Shown here in pieces: positions 13,199 to 24,417 of a stretch of 64,000 bases of DNA. The position numbers were made by a program, and so were the translations under genes. Location: the NCBI GenBank assembly GCA_023897205.1, contig JAHWDD010000007.1, forward strand, positions 2,480,001 through 2,544,000, in the 5' to 3' direction. Position 1 is the first letter of the stretch. Each line of letters opens with the position of its first letter. The notes under the pieces are model-generated. The model saw only the letters and a program-made list of their open reading frames with translations. It was not told the DNA's origin and did no database searches. Source of the DNA: Exophiala sp. HKRS030. Its lineage: Eukaryota; Ascomycota; Eurotiomycetes; Chaetothyriales; Herpotrichiellaceae.

Positions 13199-13284
13199 AC
13201 GTGCGATAAAATAGAACGGGTCTAGGCAGCCCGATGTAGACGCCTACGTGGTCTCTAAGCGGGCACCAAAAAGGTCTAGGAATA

Positions 13285-13310
13285 AATCAATCAAATCAAT
13301 CAATCAATCA
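13285..13310. repeat. ATCA/AATC microsatellite
   Basis: Imperfect tandem array of a four-base unit directly abutting the second copy of ACCTGGTAGTTAG. Confidence 0.7.
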
Positions 13311-13913
13311 CCTGGTAGTTAGTCACGTAGGGAGTCTCGCGTACTAGAGATTGTGTAGATAACAGGTATCTACAGTATCTACCTAGGTGCCTCTGTCCAC
13401 GTCATACTCACAACCAATACTCGCACTTGCACAGAGGATTCGGATCGCTATTGGTGACCGTGAAAACATCTTTTTCCCTGATGGAGCCTTTTGCACATAC
13501 ATAGTCAACCTCAGCAAAGGAAAACCTGGTTTCGGCGCGCGCAGCGCGTCTCGTTTCGTGTCCATTTCTCGGTACCAGTTATTTTTTTTTCAATCTTCGC
13601 ATGTGGCAATAATACCCAGTCGAAATGTGTGGTGGGTGGCAAAGGGCGAAAGTTGTGGGTTGGTTCAATAATGGGAAGTCACGAAGTGTAGGCGTGCGGC
13701 GGTCTGTGATTGGTGGATTCAACCACGAGGCACCGTAGGCCAGTAGGCTTTGTGGGTGCCAAAACACCATCAATTGACAAGTTTCTCCGTACAAAGAAAG
13801 CCCTTTGACTCTTTGCTCGCCCTTGTCCCGCCCTTCGAATACGAGGAGCTGAGTTTCATCTTTTCCGTGCGTAGTACTTTGACTCCTGGATTGGTATACA
13901 GAGTACGGAGTAT

Positions 13914-13922
13914 GTCAAGGGG
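13914..13922 (+). repeat. TACGGAGTA copy
   Basis: Exact copy on the plus strand, within GAGTACGGAGTATG. Confidence 0.6.
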
Positions 13923-15292
13923 GAGGGATCTACGATCTACCCTGCGGACGCGCCTTTGTCTAGGCACCCACCTATCTATCTACCTACGTAGTTTGGACTA
14001 CAGACATATACTTGGCTAAGGATAACTAGCGCGTGTATGTAAATAGTCATAGCAGACGAGTTGGTCATGCGCGATTTTGTTCCCGCTCAAGAATCTCGAG
14101 ATGGTGGTGGTGATGCGGGTGATGAAACGGGTTGGCGCTTATAGCAGAGGGCAGAGGGCACCCCAGGCGTGTGCTCTCGGCAAGTGATAATGTTACCATG
14201 GTGGGTTAGTATTACGAGTACGTCGAGAATGTAAGCACAGAGCAAGTCAACCTGGTAGCAGTAGTAATCGTATCCATGGACGGTCGGTCCGAATTGACAT
14301 TGTACGGACGGAGTAGATATCGTGTTCAGCAAACATTACCTACCACTCGTCGCGAGGTGTGTGTCTCAGGGGCTTTACGGGGGTCGAAGGGTTCTGTATC
14401 ACCCACATCTTTGACAAAGGGCTTGCTTGCACTGGTGTACGTCAAAGCTGTGGCGATTCGGGGGAAGCAGGTCGCCATGTCTCCTTCTGTCAGGTCGTGG
14501 AGGGGGAGCGATCCAGAACTCTCTCTACGGAAGCTGAGCTGGAAGGGTACCCAGTGGAAGAGAATGTCTGTAGAGGTACTTGGTAGCTGGATAGGGAGTC
14601 AGTGTTAAGTTGTTAACGACCAAAGAATCACGGATCTGATCAAAAGCGGCTGAATTTGTGTGGGTAGGATGGGGGTTTGGAGATTTGATTGGATACTAGA
14701 GCCGTTAAGGTTGTCCGCCAAGTGTTTTAGTCCCCACGAGGGTTCCACGAGGGTTTCTAGGAACGTCCTGGGTGCCATGTACGTACCGATACAGAGCACA
14801 GAGCTGCTCTAGCGGTGCCATGTAGGTGCCATGGGTATCTACGGGGGCTCACGGGATGCCCTATCCACGCCTGCAGGTCTAACTTCTACGTAACTTTCAC
14901 ATGCATGCATGCACTTGACAGTCCTTGGGCCCTCCATTCCCCCTCCCTCGCTTAGGGCTTGGATAAATCTTGGCCCCCTGGACGATCCGGTGCCATTAGG
15001 AACCGAGTTAAGTGACTGATCATAACTCGCAAGTTAGTGCTTAGGGCGGCGACGGGCGGCATCTTCCTTATCCCCTTGGGCGTTCCATGGAAGGATTATT
15101 CAGAGCTCGTCCTTTTCTAGCCCACGGCCCACGACCTTCTCTCACAGTAGCTCCCTTCTTAACGTTATTCCATGATTATGGCATCCCGTCGTAATCCGCC
15201 ATTGGTTGTATCCTGCCTGAGATCTATTCAACTCGTCCGGTTTCTTGTCATACGGGTATTTTATCTTATGTAAAGGTGGCACTACTCCGTAG

Positions 15293-15301
15293 ATGCCATG
15301 T
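15293..15301 (-). repeat. TACGGAGTA copy
   Basis: Exact copy on the minus strand (TACTCCGTA on plus). Confidence 0.6.
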
Positions 15302-18300
15302 AGGAGGCGCACGCCTGACCACGTCATGACCTCATAGGTATTGCTCCCTGCCGACCAAAGAGTAATGCTCAGTACGGATCAAGGCAATCCGTGCCGGAAA
15401 AGCAAAGCGGGGTGACAGCTTTCCTCGGTTTGTTAGAGTATGTGGTTTCTAAGATACCTTAGGTACCCACGTATCTCTAGCCACAATCGGTAGAGGCTGG
15501 GTAGATACAAGAGACAACATGCACGCCGCCTGAGTTGCGGGCGGCTACAGGCTACAGTAGAGTTCGTCACGGCGTCGTGAAAGACATGATTGGTCGGTTG
15601 TACACACTGAGCAGACTGAGCAACAGCGAGTTTCTGGAGGAAGGCACACAGTGCTAAGTCCTGAGGTACAGTAGCTCTTGCCGTGCACTTGTCCTACTCT
15701 GGCCAAGGCTGCGCCATTTTCAGCATCTTGCATGAACCGTTGATTCCGTCTTGCGAACTTTTCTTGGTCATGGCATCCATGAGGGTGTCGTGCTTCAATT
15801 CGTGCGTCTTGCAATTCTGTCCCGAGTCAGGAACCCCTACCATGCCCTTCACGGAGGTATGACCTATCGAGGAACCAAACTTTACACTGCTGACATGTTG
15901 TGTCCCACAGTGGTATGTCCTTGGGAGCACAATGCTTCCAAAAGTAGCGCCCCATGACTTAGCGCATTTCCGTGGTGAGTTGTGACTGTCGGACTTGGAA
16001 TAGACGAGACCATCTATTCTGGTCACCAGTCGACGCACCTCATTTGCTGGCTTCCCGCCGATTCAGTCCACGAGAGTCATCTGTCCTATCACTACCGACT
16101 AGCAAGTGTCGCCTGCTGAGGGCAAGGACCATCTGTTCTGCTTTTCATGTTCCATTCCGGAGTACTTTGCCTACAAGCATCGTTCGTTATACACTAATCA
16201 CTGTCTTGAGTCACCATCGTCTAACTTCAAGACTGGGCAGGTCGTATCTACAGACTGTTCTTCTGAATTCTAGACCACCAACTCACGACTCACAGACGAC
16301 CTCCTGACACTCGATCGGATATCCACCACATACCCGCGCTCCATCCGCTACCAAAGTGGACTCGTCCTGAACCACTCAATTCGAATAAGGGGGAACTCGC
16401 GTATATTGCCGAGCACGAGTGTTGACGGTCTTTTAGCATGGAAGGTGGAGGGCTGACTCGTTGAGGTACATGCTCCACTAACACTCACAAGGCTTTGCGG
16501 GGAAAGAGGCTGCAGCAAGCGGTGCACAAATGGAAACTGGCGGTTGGACGGGATCTACCACCTAAAAGATGAAACATTTGTGCCCCTGAGCTAGGGGTTG
16601 GATCAGCCACCTCTACCATTTCTTATCAGCATTCTTGCATAATTGGTTTTGCACCCTGCACCTGGTAAGTTGTGACCGGTCTGCAACCAGCGCTTGATCT
16701 GACGACCCAACTGGACATCCTTTGCTCCCTCTTTCGCCCAGAAGTCATAACTTCTGTCGGGCTTAAACGAGCTTTGACGGGCCTTGACGGGCCTCGTGTC
16801 ACAGTCCAACGAGTCACAGCCAATCCGTCTTCTCGTTTCACAGGTTCGGATACTACACATCCGGGTCGTCAGGCTGAGATCCTCAGACCCTGGAAACATG
16901 TTTTCTCCTCCTGTTGCGGTTTGACAACACGAGAATAATATGACATTCACTCGTGCAATTTTACTCGATGCACTATTGGTTTTCAGACGAGGCTGACCAA
17001 TACTTTTCCAGCGTAGGGGTGGACTGAAAGGGACTCGACAAAGGCGGGCTCGAGAGTCATCTGAAACAAGCGATGGCCTTGACCCGCCTGCCTTCCACAG
17101 ACGTACACTCATGCAAGGTACAGTGCAGCCTTTCGTCCTGGTTTGTTGCCTACTCTCGTTCGTCCATTCATTGATGGTTATGTATTTCGTGAAATACTGT
17201 TTCCGTAAGGTATGGTATCGTCCATTTCAACACGACTTCCTTACATTCCACATTCAACCCGTGATCCCAGTCTTCAACGCGGCCAAATCTATCGGACTGT
17301 CCCTCAATGTGCTGACAATCGACAACAAATTCAGACAGAAGTGAAACAATAAATCACGCGCGAGGCTTCCACTATTCCGTACACCTGTTTCCCGGCTATG
17401 AGGGGATTTTGGCCGTTGTTTTTACGGATTGCCCTTATCTCTCTGAAGCAGAGCCTGTCGGCATAGTTGAACTGCCAATAAATAACCTTCCAAAATGCTA
17501 TCCGTCTTGTTATCGCACAGCGATCACAGACCCTATAGACAATTCCGGACTGCGTCAAGGCGATAATCTAGTGGATGAAACAAAGAGTCGGTTCCGATAA
17601 TGGACGCCGTCGTCGATTCAACGGCATTCAACTTTGCCTTGCATTATCCCATGCGAAAGCCTGATATGTCATACTTGAAAGACCGCCAATTGCTTTGGCC
17701 GATGCGCCTCATCAGTAGCAGTACCTAGGTAAAATCATGCCATGGTTCTAGCCACTGACAAGGAGGTAGGTTGCCGGTACGTACACCACAGCCTTATCGG
17801 CTTTTACTATCTATACCTTCTTACTCTCAGTATCTGTCTCGATTTCAGACATATTTGCACGTTTTTCGACCACCTTGAGGGGAATATGTATGAATTCCAT
17901 CCCGACGAATGCCTCTCCTTTTCCACCATGGAACAGGCTCCTCCAAGTGATGAAATCACCGCTAGTTTTCGTGGTTCAGCAGGAAAAAGTCTTCACTTCA
18001 GGCTGGACAGAATCTTGTGTCCGAGGCAAATGGTTGTCTCGCTTGATATCAGTTCTCATTGCTCACAGCTACTCAGTACAAGATCTCTGTTCTCCGATGA
18101 ATGGCTATCGAAGCGTCCAGTACATGAACTTCAATGTAACAAATGTTCCGGCGTGAAGAAGGCTCCAACGTGAATTCTCAAGCTGCTAGTGAAAGAAATT
18201 AACTGAACGAGCACAGAGCAGTTCATTTCCGGTTAATCATCGCCATCATGGCCATCTGGCGTTCGTGAGTATTTGCGGAGAGTATAGCGGGGTGTTGATG

Positions 18301-18345
18301 ACTAATTACCTTGGGGGGGGTTTTCTTTAACCAAGGACATCTCTC

Positions 18346-18354
18346 TACGGAGTA
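18346..18354 (+). repeat. TACGGAGTA copy
   Basis: Exact copy on the plus strand, about 480 bases upstream of the SDR start. Confidence 0.6.
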
Positions 18355-18830
18355 CACCCACGCCCACCTACACCTGTACCTATTACTCAAGGTAGTGCTG
18401 AGGGGGTCTTCCTCCACAACCAATGGAGATGATGTCGACTTCCCGGAAGCACGACTCGTGCCAATCATTTCTCCAGTACATTGGACCATTGGGTCTACTC
18501 AAGGTCGCGGTTGGCTACCAATCTGACTAAGTTTGAACTCTTGAGGTGCTCGCCATCGGATTTGTAAACAGCGAGCACATCATTGTGGGGTCAATTGTGT
18601 TAGATGTACGTGGGAGGTTCCTTTTGCTCGCATTGCATTGCTAATATCGCGGTGAATTTGTGTGGTACTTGACATTGATTACTATCCACGCAGAACAACT
18701 GATATACTAAACGTCAGGCAGAGGTCGTCTCAGCTCCATTATCGAAGCCTACCACCGAAGTGAACAGACAAGAGCCTTCTGACTCTCGAGATTCTGTCAA
18801 GAACACTTAACAATACCAAGCAGTATCAAG

Positions 18831-19787
18831 ATGTCACAACAAAAAGCCTGGGCTGTAGTTATCGGTGTTGGACAGGGCACGTGAGTCAAAACATCTTTTC
18901 GCATTTCCGCAAGCCTGTTGCTGAGAGGAGAAACAGAGGTGCCAGTGTCGCACGTCAGTTTGCAAAGAGTTATTCGGTTGCACTGCTGGCACGCAAGCCT
19001 GAAAACTATGAGCCATATGTTAAGGAAATCAATGAGGCAGGCGGAAACGCCATAGGTATCAGTACCGATACTGCCGATGCAGCAAGTGTCAAGTCCGCCT
19101 TTGAGCAAATCAACAAGGCTCGAGGAGGTGCGCCTCTTGCAGCGGCCATCTTCAATGTTGGTGGCAGTTTCATCCGGAAGCCATTCCTGGACCTCACAGA
19201 GGCAGAATTCGAGAGCGGTTGGGAAGCTAATGGGTATGTCTTTAGCCATTTGCAAGCCTCGTGGACAATCGATGTTGCTTGCATGCGATCAGCATATTGA
19301 CGTGGCTGACGAAACACCATTCTAGTCGTGGAGGATTTCTATTCTCTCAAGCCGTCATCCCTCTACTGCTCGAGGCACTTGACAAGACTGAATATCCCCC
19401 AACTTTGATCTTTACGTCAGCAACGGCTGGATTGAGAGGTTCAGCAAATTGTGCCTCATTCGCCGCTGGAAAATTTGCACTCAGGGCTTTGTATCAGTCT
19501 TTGGCCAGGGAGTTCGGACCCAAAGGACTTCATGTGGCTCATGTTATCATCGATGGAGTAATCGATATCGAGCGCACCAAGCACTACAAGTTCGACCACC
19601 CCGATGCGAAGATTTCGGCCGATGGGGTAAGTCCAAGCAAATCTCTGGAGATGTGGATGGAAATATTGATAACTGACCATTACTCGATCAACGCTAGATC
19701 GCCGATTCTTATTGGTATTTGCATACGCAGCCACGAACGACATTCACCAACGAGCTGGATATCCGTCCATATATTGAAAAGTGGTGA
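18831..19787 (+). CDS. Short-chain dehydrogenase/reductase-like protein with Phe in place of catalytic Tyr
   Basis: Four exons: 18831-18880, 18937-19233, 19326-19626 and 19698-19787. All introns have GT...AG ends and join in phase to give 245 residues. The N-terminus has the nucleotide-binding loop GVGQGTGASVARQF. Strand 4 reads IFNVGGSF where most SDRs have NNAG. The active-site Ser is in FTSATAG, but the YxxxK position reads FAAGK, so the catalytic Tyr is Phe. The following block AREFGPKGLHVAHVIIDG is typical of this SDR branch. The end is WYLHTQPRTTFTNELDIRPY. It may bind NAD(P) without the normal Tyr-dependent chemistry or use another residue; substrate unknown. It stands alone between long non-coding stretches. 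Confidence 0.88.
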
Positions 19788-21178
19788 TGAATCGGATTTC
19801 GCAGAGCGTAAGAATACAAGACAAGTTTTAAAAATCCCTTTTTCAATCCTTCGATGAAAGATTGTTTCACTTGCTTGAATGCTTGAACTGATCACTTTAC
19901 CCACGGCACTGATTTCTTTCGTCCACATGATCTTTAGTTCTCTGGATCGGAACCTTCGGATGCAGAGAAACTGTTAAGCGGATTGTGCATACATGTTGTT
20001 TCCACGCGTCAAAGGCGTCCAGGATCGAGAGAATTTTGAGGCATCATGACTATTTCTGGCGAGCATCCACGGAATGCATCTTGATCGCGGAGTTCGGCCC
20101 AGCAAACTCACATCTCTCATCAAGACCCTAAGTCCGAAGAATATTCCAAAGGTGTATGTGAATGAATTGCCCCTCCAACACTACCAGCTTCGTGGCATTT
20201 TATCTGTTTGTACGAATTGTACTCCACACGTGGGGAGATTCGAAACCCGCACGCACCCACGGGGAATCCTTTCTGCGAGGGAACGACGAAGATTTCCGCC
20301 ACTCTTATTTAAACATATACCACACAATTCGACATCGGATTGTGCGGATGGAGTACAAGTGTGTCGAGTGACGCAGCACCTGGATATTTCTGAATCAAAG
20401 TCCACATACGATGTCCCGCTCCCCTCGTACCACGGCGGGTACACCTCACAATTGCCCTTGAAAACCTCATCTCCCACTCGGTTCATCATCAGGCCGACCT
20501 TCCCCATTGCGCAAAACGTCCGCTTCGACCCTGCGTTTCCAATTTTAATGAACATCCTCGTCGTTGACACCATCATCATTCGCTAATCGATCGTGGGGTC
20601 CCCAACCAAAGCTTGTGTGTACGTCAAGCAATGCCACATTGCAAGTGCCGTTCGTGCCGTTAGCTTTTTATATTTTTTGCATGTTTCCACTCACTTCCGA
20701 GGTCTTTTCCTACTTCGACAGGCCGGATCTAATGCACAAACCGTCCTTGGGCTAGCCTCGTCGTCATCGACTGTTCATTGTACCCGCTGTGAAAGGTATC
20801 ATCGCCTGTTCCACGCATAGCCCGGACGGCCATGTCGCGCTCCAAGTGACCGGACGACCACGGCGCACGAATATTCGTGTGGAGGAGGTTGCAAGCCCGT
20901 CTTTCGTATGGATCCTTCCCCGGTGAAGGAATGTTGCAAGCCGCTCAAGTCGGGGAATGGGGTTGGTTCTTGGAGAGAGCCTCTCAGGTTGGTGATCTTT
21001 GAGTACAAGAAGGATCGTCGCCCTTGATATTTCGTTTTGTGATTACTATCATCTTCAAGCATTGTCATCCCCAGAAACCCCAGAAGCCCCAGACATACCC
21101 CAGATCAGGCTCCAGACCTCATTACTAGTCTTTCGTAGGACACCTTGTTGGCCAACGTATACTAATCAAAAAGACAAC
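19788..21178. other. Intergenic, nothing clear
   Basis: 1.4 kb between two plus-strand genes. No frame with family features. It should hold the 3' end of the SDR transcript and the promoter of the channel gene. Confidence 0.5.
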
Positions 21179-22294
21179 ATGTCTCCCAACGGACATTCCG
21201 ACCCATTGGCGAGACAGCACACTCACGACATCGAAATTGGAGTGACCGATGCCCTCCAACGCCACATTACCCGGCACGTGGTACAGCCCAAGCCGGTCTC
21301 TCAGCGAAAGCTGAATTTCGAGCACAAGCGACCCCGAATCCTACGTGAGATGATGGCCGAGGCCACGGGAGTCTTCTTCTACGTGTTCGCGGGCATCGGA
21401 TCCGTGGCTTCATTCACACTCGCCACGACCAGCGAAGCCGGGCAACAGATCGGGGTGACGGTCTTCGGCTCGCTGTTCCAGATCGGATGGGCATTCGCAC
21501 TGGGCATCGCATTCGCCATTGTCACCTGTGGGCCGACGTCCGGCGGCCACTTCAACCCGGCCATCACCATCTGCCTGTGGCTGTGGCAAGGGTTCCCCTT
21601 GAAGAAAGTCCCACACTACATCTTCTCGCAGATCTTCGGCGCCTTCATCGCCGGCCTGATGCTGATGGGCTGCTACTGGCCGCAGATCCAGGCGGCCAAA
21701 GCCCTCGACATCCAAATGCACGGCACCGCCGTCTACAACGGCGGCGTGGCCAGTATCTTCTGCGCGTTCCCCAACCCGGACCAGACCAACCAGGGCTTCT
21801 TGTTCCTCCAGGAGTTCTTCGTCGATTCCTACATCGGCATCGTCATCTGGGCCTGTCTCGACCCGGCAAACCCCTTCGTCAGTCCCCAGTCCGTCCCCTT
21901 TGTCATCGGCCTCGCTTACGCCACCATGGTCTGGGGTTTCGCCGGCAATACCCTCTCGACTAACCTCGCGCGTGACTTGGGCACGCGGATCGTCGCGGCC
22001 ATTTTCTTCGGCCGTGAGGCCTTCGCCTTCGATAACGGCTATAGCTGGATCGCCATCTTGGTCAATGTCCCCGCGACCATCTTCGCGACCGGCTACTACG
22101 AGTTCCTCATGCGTGACAGTCTGCAGAAGATCCATGCTGGCCATGCCGAGCATGCCGAGGGTGAGGAGGGCTTGCAGAGGCATTTGACCAATGTCACGGG
22201 CCGTGATATGGAGAGGAGTGATGGTGAGAAGGCTTGGGCCAGTAATCGCGGTGTCATGAACGCTGCTGATGGCGTGAGGGAGAAGCAGTTCTAA
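21179..22294 (+). CDS. Major intrinsic protein (aquaporin/aquaglyceroporin family)
   Basis: Intronless, 371 residues, start ATG 21179 preceded by CAAC. A cytosolic N-terminal tail of about 60 residues precedes a six-helix MIP core: helix 1 with AEATGVFFYVFAGIGSVASF, first pore loop SGGHFNPAIT (NPA near residue 125), second pore loop STNLARDLGTR (NLA in place of NPA near residue 261). The C-terminal tail is hydrophilic. Such channels carry water, glycerol or other small uncharged solutes across plasma or vacuolar membranes; the NLA variant makes substrate uncertain. The coding sequence is strongly biased to C/G-ending codons, unlike most neighbours, suggesting high expression or a different history. 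Confidence 0.93.
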   Translation: MSPNGHSDPLARQHTHDIEIGVTDALQRHITRHVVQPKPVSQRKLNFEHKRPRILREMMAEATGVFFYVFAGIGSVASFTLATTSEAGQQIGVTVFGSLFQIGWAFALGIAFAIVTCGPTSGGHFNPAITICLWLWQGFPLKKVPHYIFSQIFGAFIAGLMLMGCYWPQIQAAKALDIQMHGTAVYNGGVASIFCAFPNPDQTNQGFLFLQEFFVDSYIGIVIWACLDPANPFVSPQSVPFVIGLAYATMVWGFAGNTLSTNLARDLGTRIVAAIFFGREAFAFDNGYSWIAILVNVPATIFATGYYEFLMRDSLQKIHAGHAEHAEGEEGLQRHLTNVTGRDMERSDGEKAWASNRGVMNAADGVREKQF

Positions 22295-23231
22295 GAAATG
22301 ATATGGATCGGTGACTCTTATCTAGAAGGGAGGGAGGGAGACATGGGCGATGTGAACAGTAATTTATAGCATGCATTTGCTCTATCTGAGTGCTCGAGCT
22401 TTCTTGTGGAACAATTTGCTCAACTAGTTTCTTCAAGGCATGACCCTTCTGGAGTCAGCCAAGGTATCCCAGGAAAGCATCATTCAAAAACAGAACGCTC
22501 GCGTGTCACACAGGTATTGCGTATGATTACTCTTCAGCAAATAATCCCACGAAAAAGAAAATTATGTGTGTAGAGGAAATGTCTCTCGCCATCTGGGTGA
22601 TGCACTGTTAGCGACGTGCATCGAGGAAGAAAGAACTTGAGCCTTGTAGGAAGGGTCAGAGAAAGAGGGAGAGAGGGTCGTATCTTACCAAAGTCTGGAA
22701 TTCAGAGGACCTTGGTCCTTATTTACAGTCTGCCGGCGAGTCAGCCCATTTTTTTACGGGCATGAGTAAAATCAATCTACGCCAGCCGTATACCTTGTGC
22801 ACAACCACGGAGAAAAAGGGTAGGCAAGGAGATAAACTGGCGTTTTGCATGGTTTGGTTGTTAGTCACGTTGTGGTAGCAAGTAGAAATGAAGACTTCTT
22901 CGAAAGGGGGGTTCATTCTTTGCCTTTGGAGGGAGAAGGGGAGGTATCATGCATGATTTTTTTTTTTTGAAATATTTGTTTCATTCGAGGCAAGATATTG
23001 AAGTGGGCCAACGTCGGGTATGTATGGCGTTGTCCTCTATCAATCAATCATGGGCATTGTAGTAGTATTTGATCTTTCCGTTGAAAAACCCCAGGGTCGA
23101 AAAAAATTCCTGTTTGGAAATGCTGTCATGTTCATCACCTCGCTGCTTTTTTTATTTCGGCTCGATACCGTACATGCTCCTGCTTTCCTGCCGTGCTTCG
23201 TAAACGGCCACCGCCCTTCAACTTGAAATGC
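22295..23231. other. Convergent intergenic region
   Basis: 0.94 kb between the 3' ends of the channel gene (plus) and RPL26 (minus). It contains a T-run near 22960 and nothing that looks coding. Confidence 0.5.
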
Positions 23232-23834
23232 TTAGGATGACTTTGACTTGACGGCTTCACGACCCTTTGAAATTCTCTCCAGAATCTTTTCCCGGTCCTT
23301 GTCGAGCTTGAGCTTGGTGACGATCACTTTGCTGGGGTGGACGCCGAGGGGCACGGATTGTCCGTTGGACTTCTCACGGGACACTCGCTCGATGTGTACG
23401 AGAAACTTCAATCGGTAGACGGATGTGACTTTTCCTTCACGGCCCTTGTTGGCGCCTCGTACGATGGTGACTTCGTCGTCTTTTCGGATGGGGATGCTGC
23501 GGACCTGTGGGTTGAGGGATCTAGAGTTAGAATCACACAATTTTTCATACATCTTTTTTGACCAGATGCTTTGACTTCAGGGTAGAATAGATCGGTGATG
23601 CTGGGAATTGACGGGGAGGACTGTTTTGGAGAGGGCGTACATTGTGCTTTTCTCGCAGTTCTTTGCTCAAAGGAGCGCTGAGGATTGTTCGTCGAACGCT
23701 GGAGGGGCGCCATAGTGAGCCTTGCGAGACTTGCGCCTCGACGAAGCCAGACCTGCAATGAATCATCAGCAATCGAGTGCATAGGGTTTACATCCTTCAT
23801 GAAAGGGTAATGTACCTGTGTTGATTTTTGTCAT
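23232..23834 (-). CDS. rpl26: 60S ribosomal protein L26 (uL24), with an apparent one-base frameshift
   Basis: Three exons: 23834-23816 (MTKINT), 23752-23641 and 23504-23232, with introns of 63 and 136 nt. Exon 3 holds the KOW motif region [20 protein letters not shown] and the C-terminus. Exon 2 encodes [10 protein letters not shown] in one frame and then [19 protein letters not shown] in another. The two halves are both highly conserved L26 sequence, and the switch occurs at the G4 run 23704-23707 (C4 on the coding strand). Exons 1+2 total 131 nt where 132 are needed. L26 binds 25S rRNA near the exit tunnel. A true null in a single-copy ribosomal gene is unlikely, so a missing base in the assembly is the best reading. 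The short first exon and intron near the start are typical of fungal ribosomal genes. Confidence 0.93.
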
Positions 23835-24417
23835 TGTGGCGGTATGGCGAGGAGAAGAGTGTCGACGACAGAGATGTCTTGTTGTCGCGGTTGGATGTCG
23901 AATTTGCAGTAAGAGCCTGTGGAAAGTGCGCCAAGAGTTTCATCCAATTGTTCGGCTCCTCTCATTGGCTTGGCTGACGGATTTCCATCGCGGACTCAGT
24001 AATTGTCCGTACGTATTGCGCACGTACCGAATGTTCCACCGTTGAGGGATCTGCGGCGGATCAGATGCCACAAGATGCGATTTCTCCGCCTGCGCGTTCC
24101 ACTGTGACATGAACTTGATCATGATAGCGAGTGTGAGTCGGAGGGTCTACAACAGGCAATAATTTGTCCCGCTTCGAGAGAGTCCTCTCCAACAGAAAAT
24201 AATTCTCTGTAGGCACTGGCATCGCGAGACATGAGACAAAATCCCCCATTCTGTCATCTATCATCCCCTCTATAACGCGTCTACAGTCGAGAAGAGGTCG
24301 ACCGAATAACCCGCCACAAGTTCGATGGCAGATCACGACTTACGAGCACATCACCAGTGACACGAGGGTCGCATGGATCAGACGAAGAACTCTCGAGCGC
24401 ACTAGCGGTGCGAAGCC
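23835..24417. promoter_or_regulatory. Shared divergent promoter region, RPL26 / AT-hook gene
   Basis: 583 bases between the start codons of RPL26 (minus) and the AT-hook protein (plus). The region must carry both promoters. No specific site is assigned. Confidence 0.5.

Larger units (their letters stand above)
11906..18830. other. Long intergenic tract, no convincing gene
   Basis: 6.9 kb between the end of the 367-residue gene and the SDR at 18831. Only small, mutually overlapping frames without family features. It holds three exact TACGGAGTA copies (13914, 15293, 18346), a perfect 9-bp-arm palindrome at 13180, an ATCA microsatellite near 13285, a G8 run at 18313-18320 and several near-repeats such as GGTGCCATG around 14774-14832. 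It may include the 3' UTR of the upstream gene and a promoter for the SDR. Confidence 0.6.

Noticed and set aside
16603..17112. 169-codon minus-strand frame in the gene-poor tract
   Set aside because: No domain or splice structure, overlaps other open frames, and composition does not look coding.
3514..18830. Transposon or RIP-decayed repeat in the gene-poor tract
   Set aside because: No terminal repeats, transposase motifs or long AT-rich stretches were seen; only short motifs repeat.
20074..20586. 170-codon plus-strand frame upstream of the channel gene
   Set aside because: Overlaps an antisense frame of 132 codons, has no recognisable features and lies in an expected promoter region.
21410..22183. 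257-codon open frame antisense to the channel gene
   Set aside because: Shadow of a GC-biased coding region; the plus strand has clear MIP motifs, and the antisense product has no family features.
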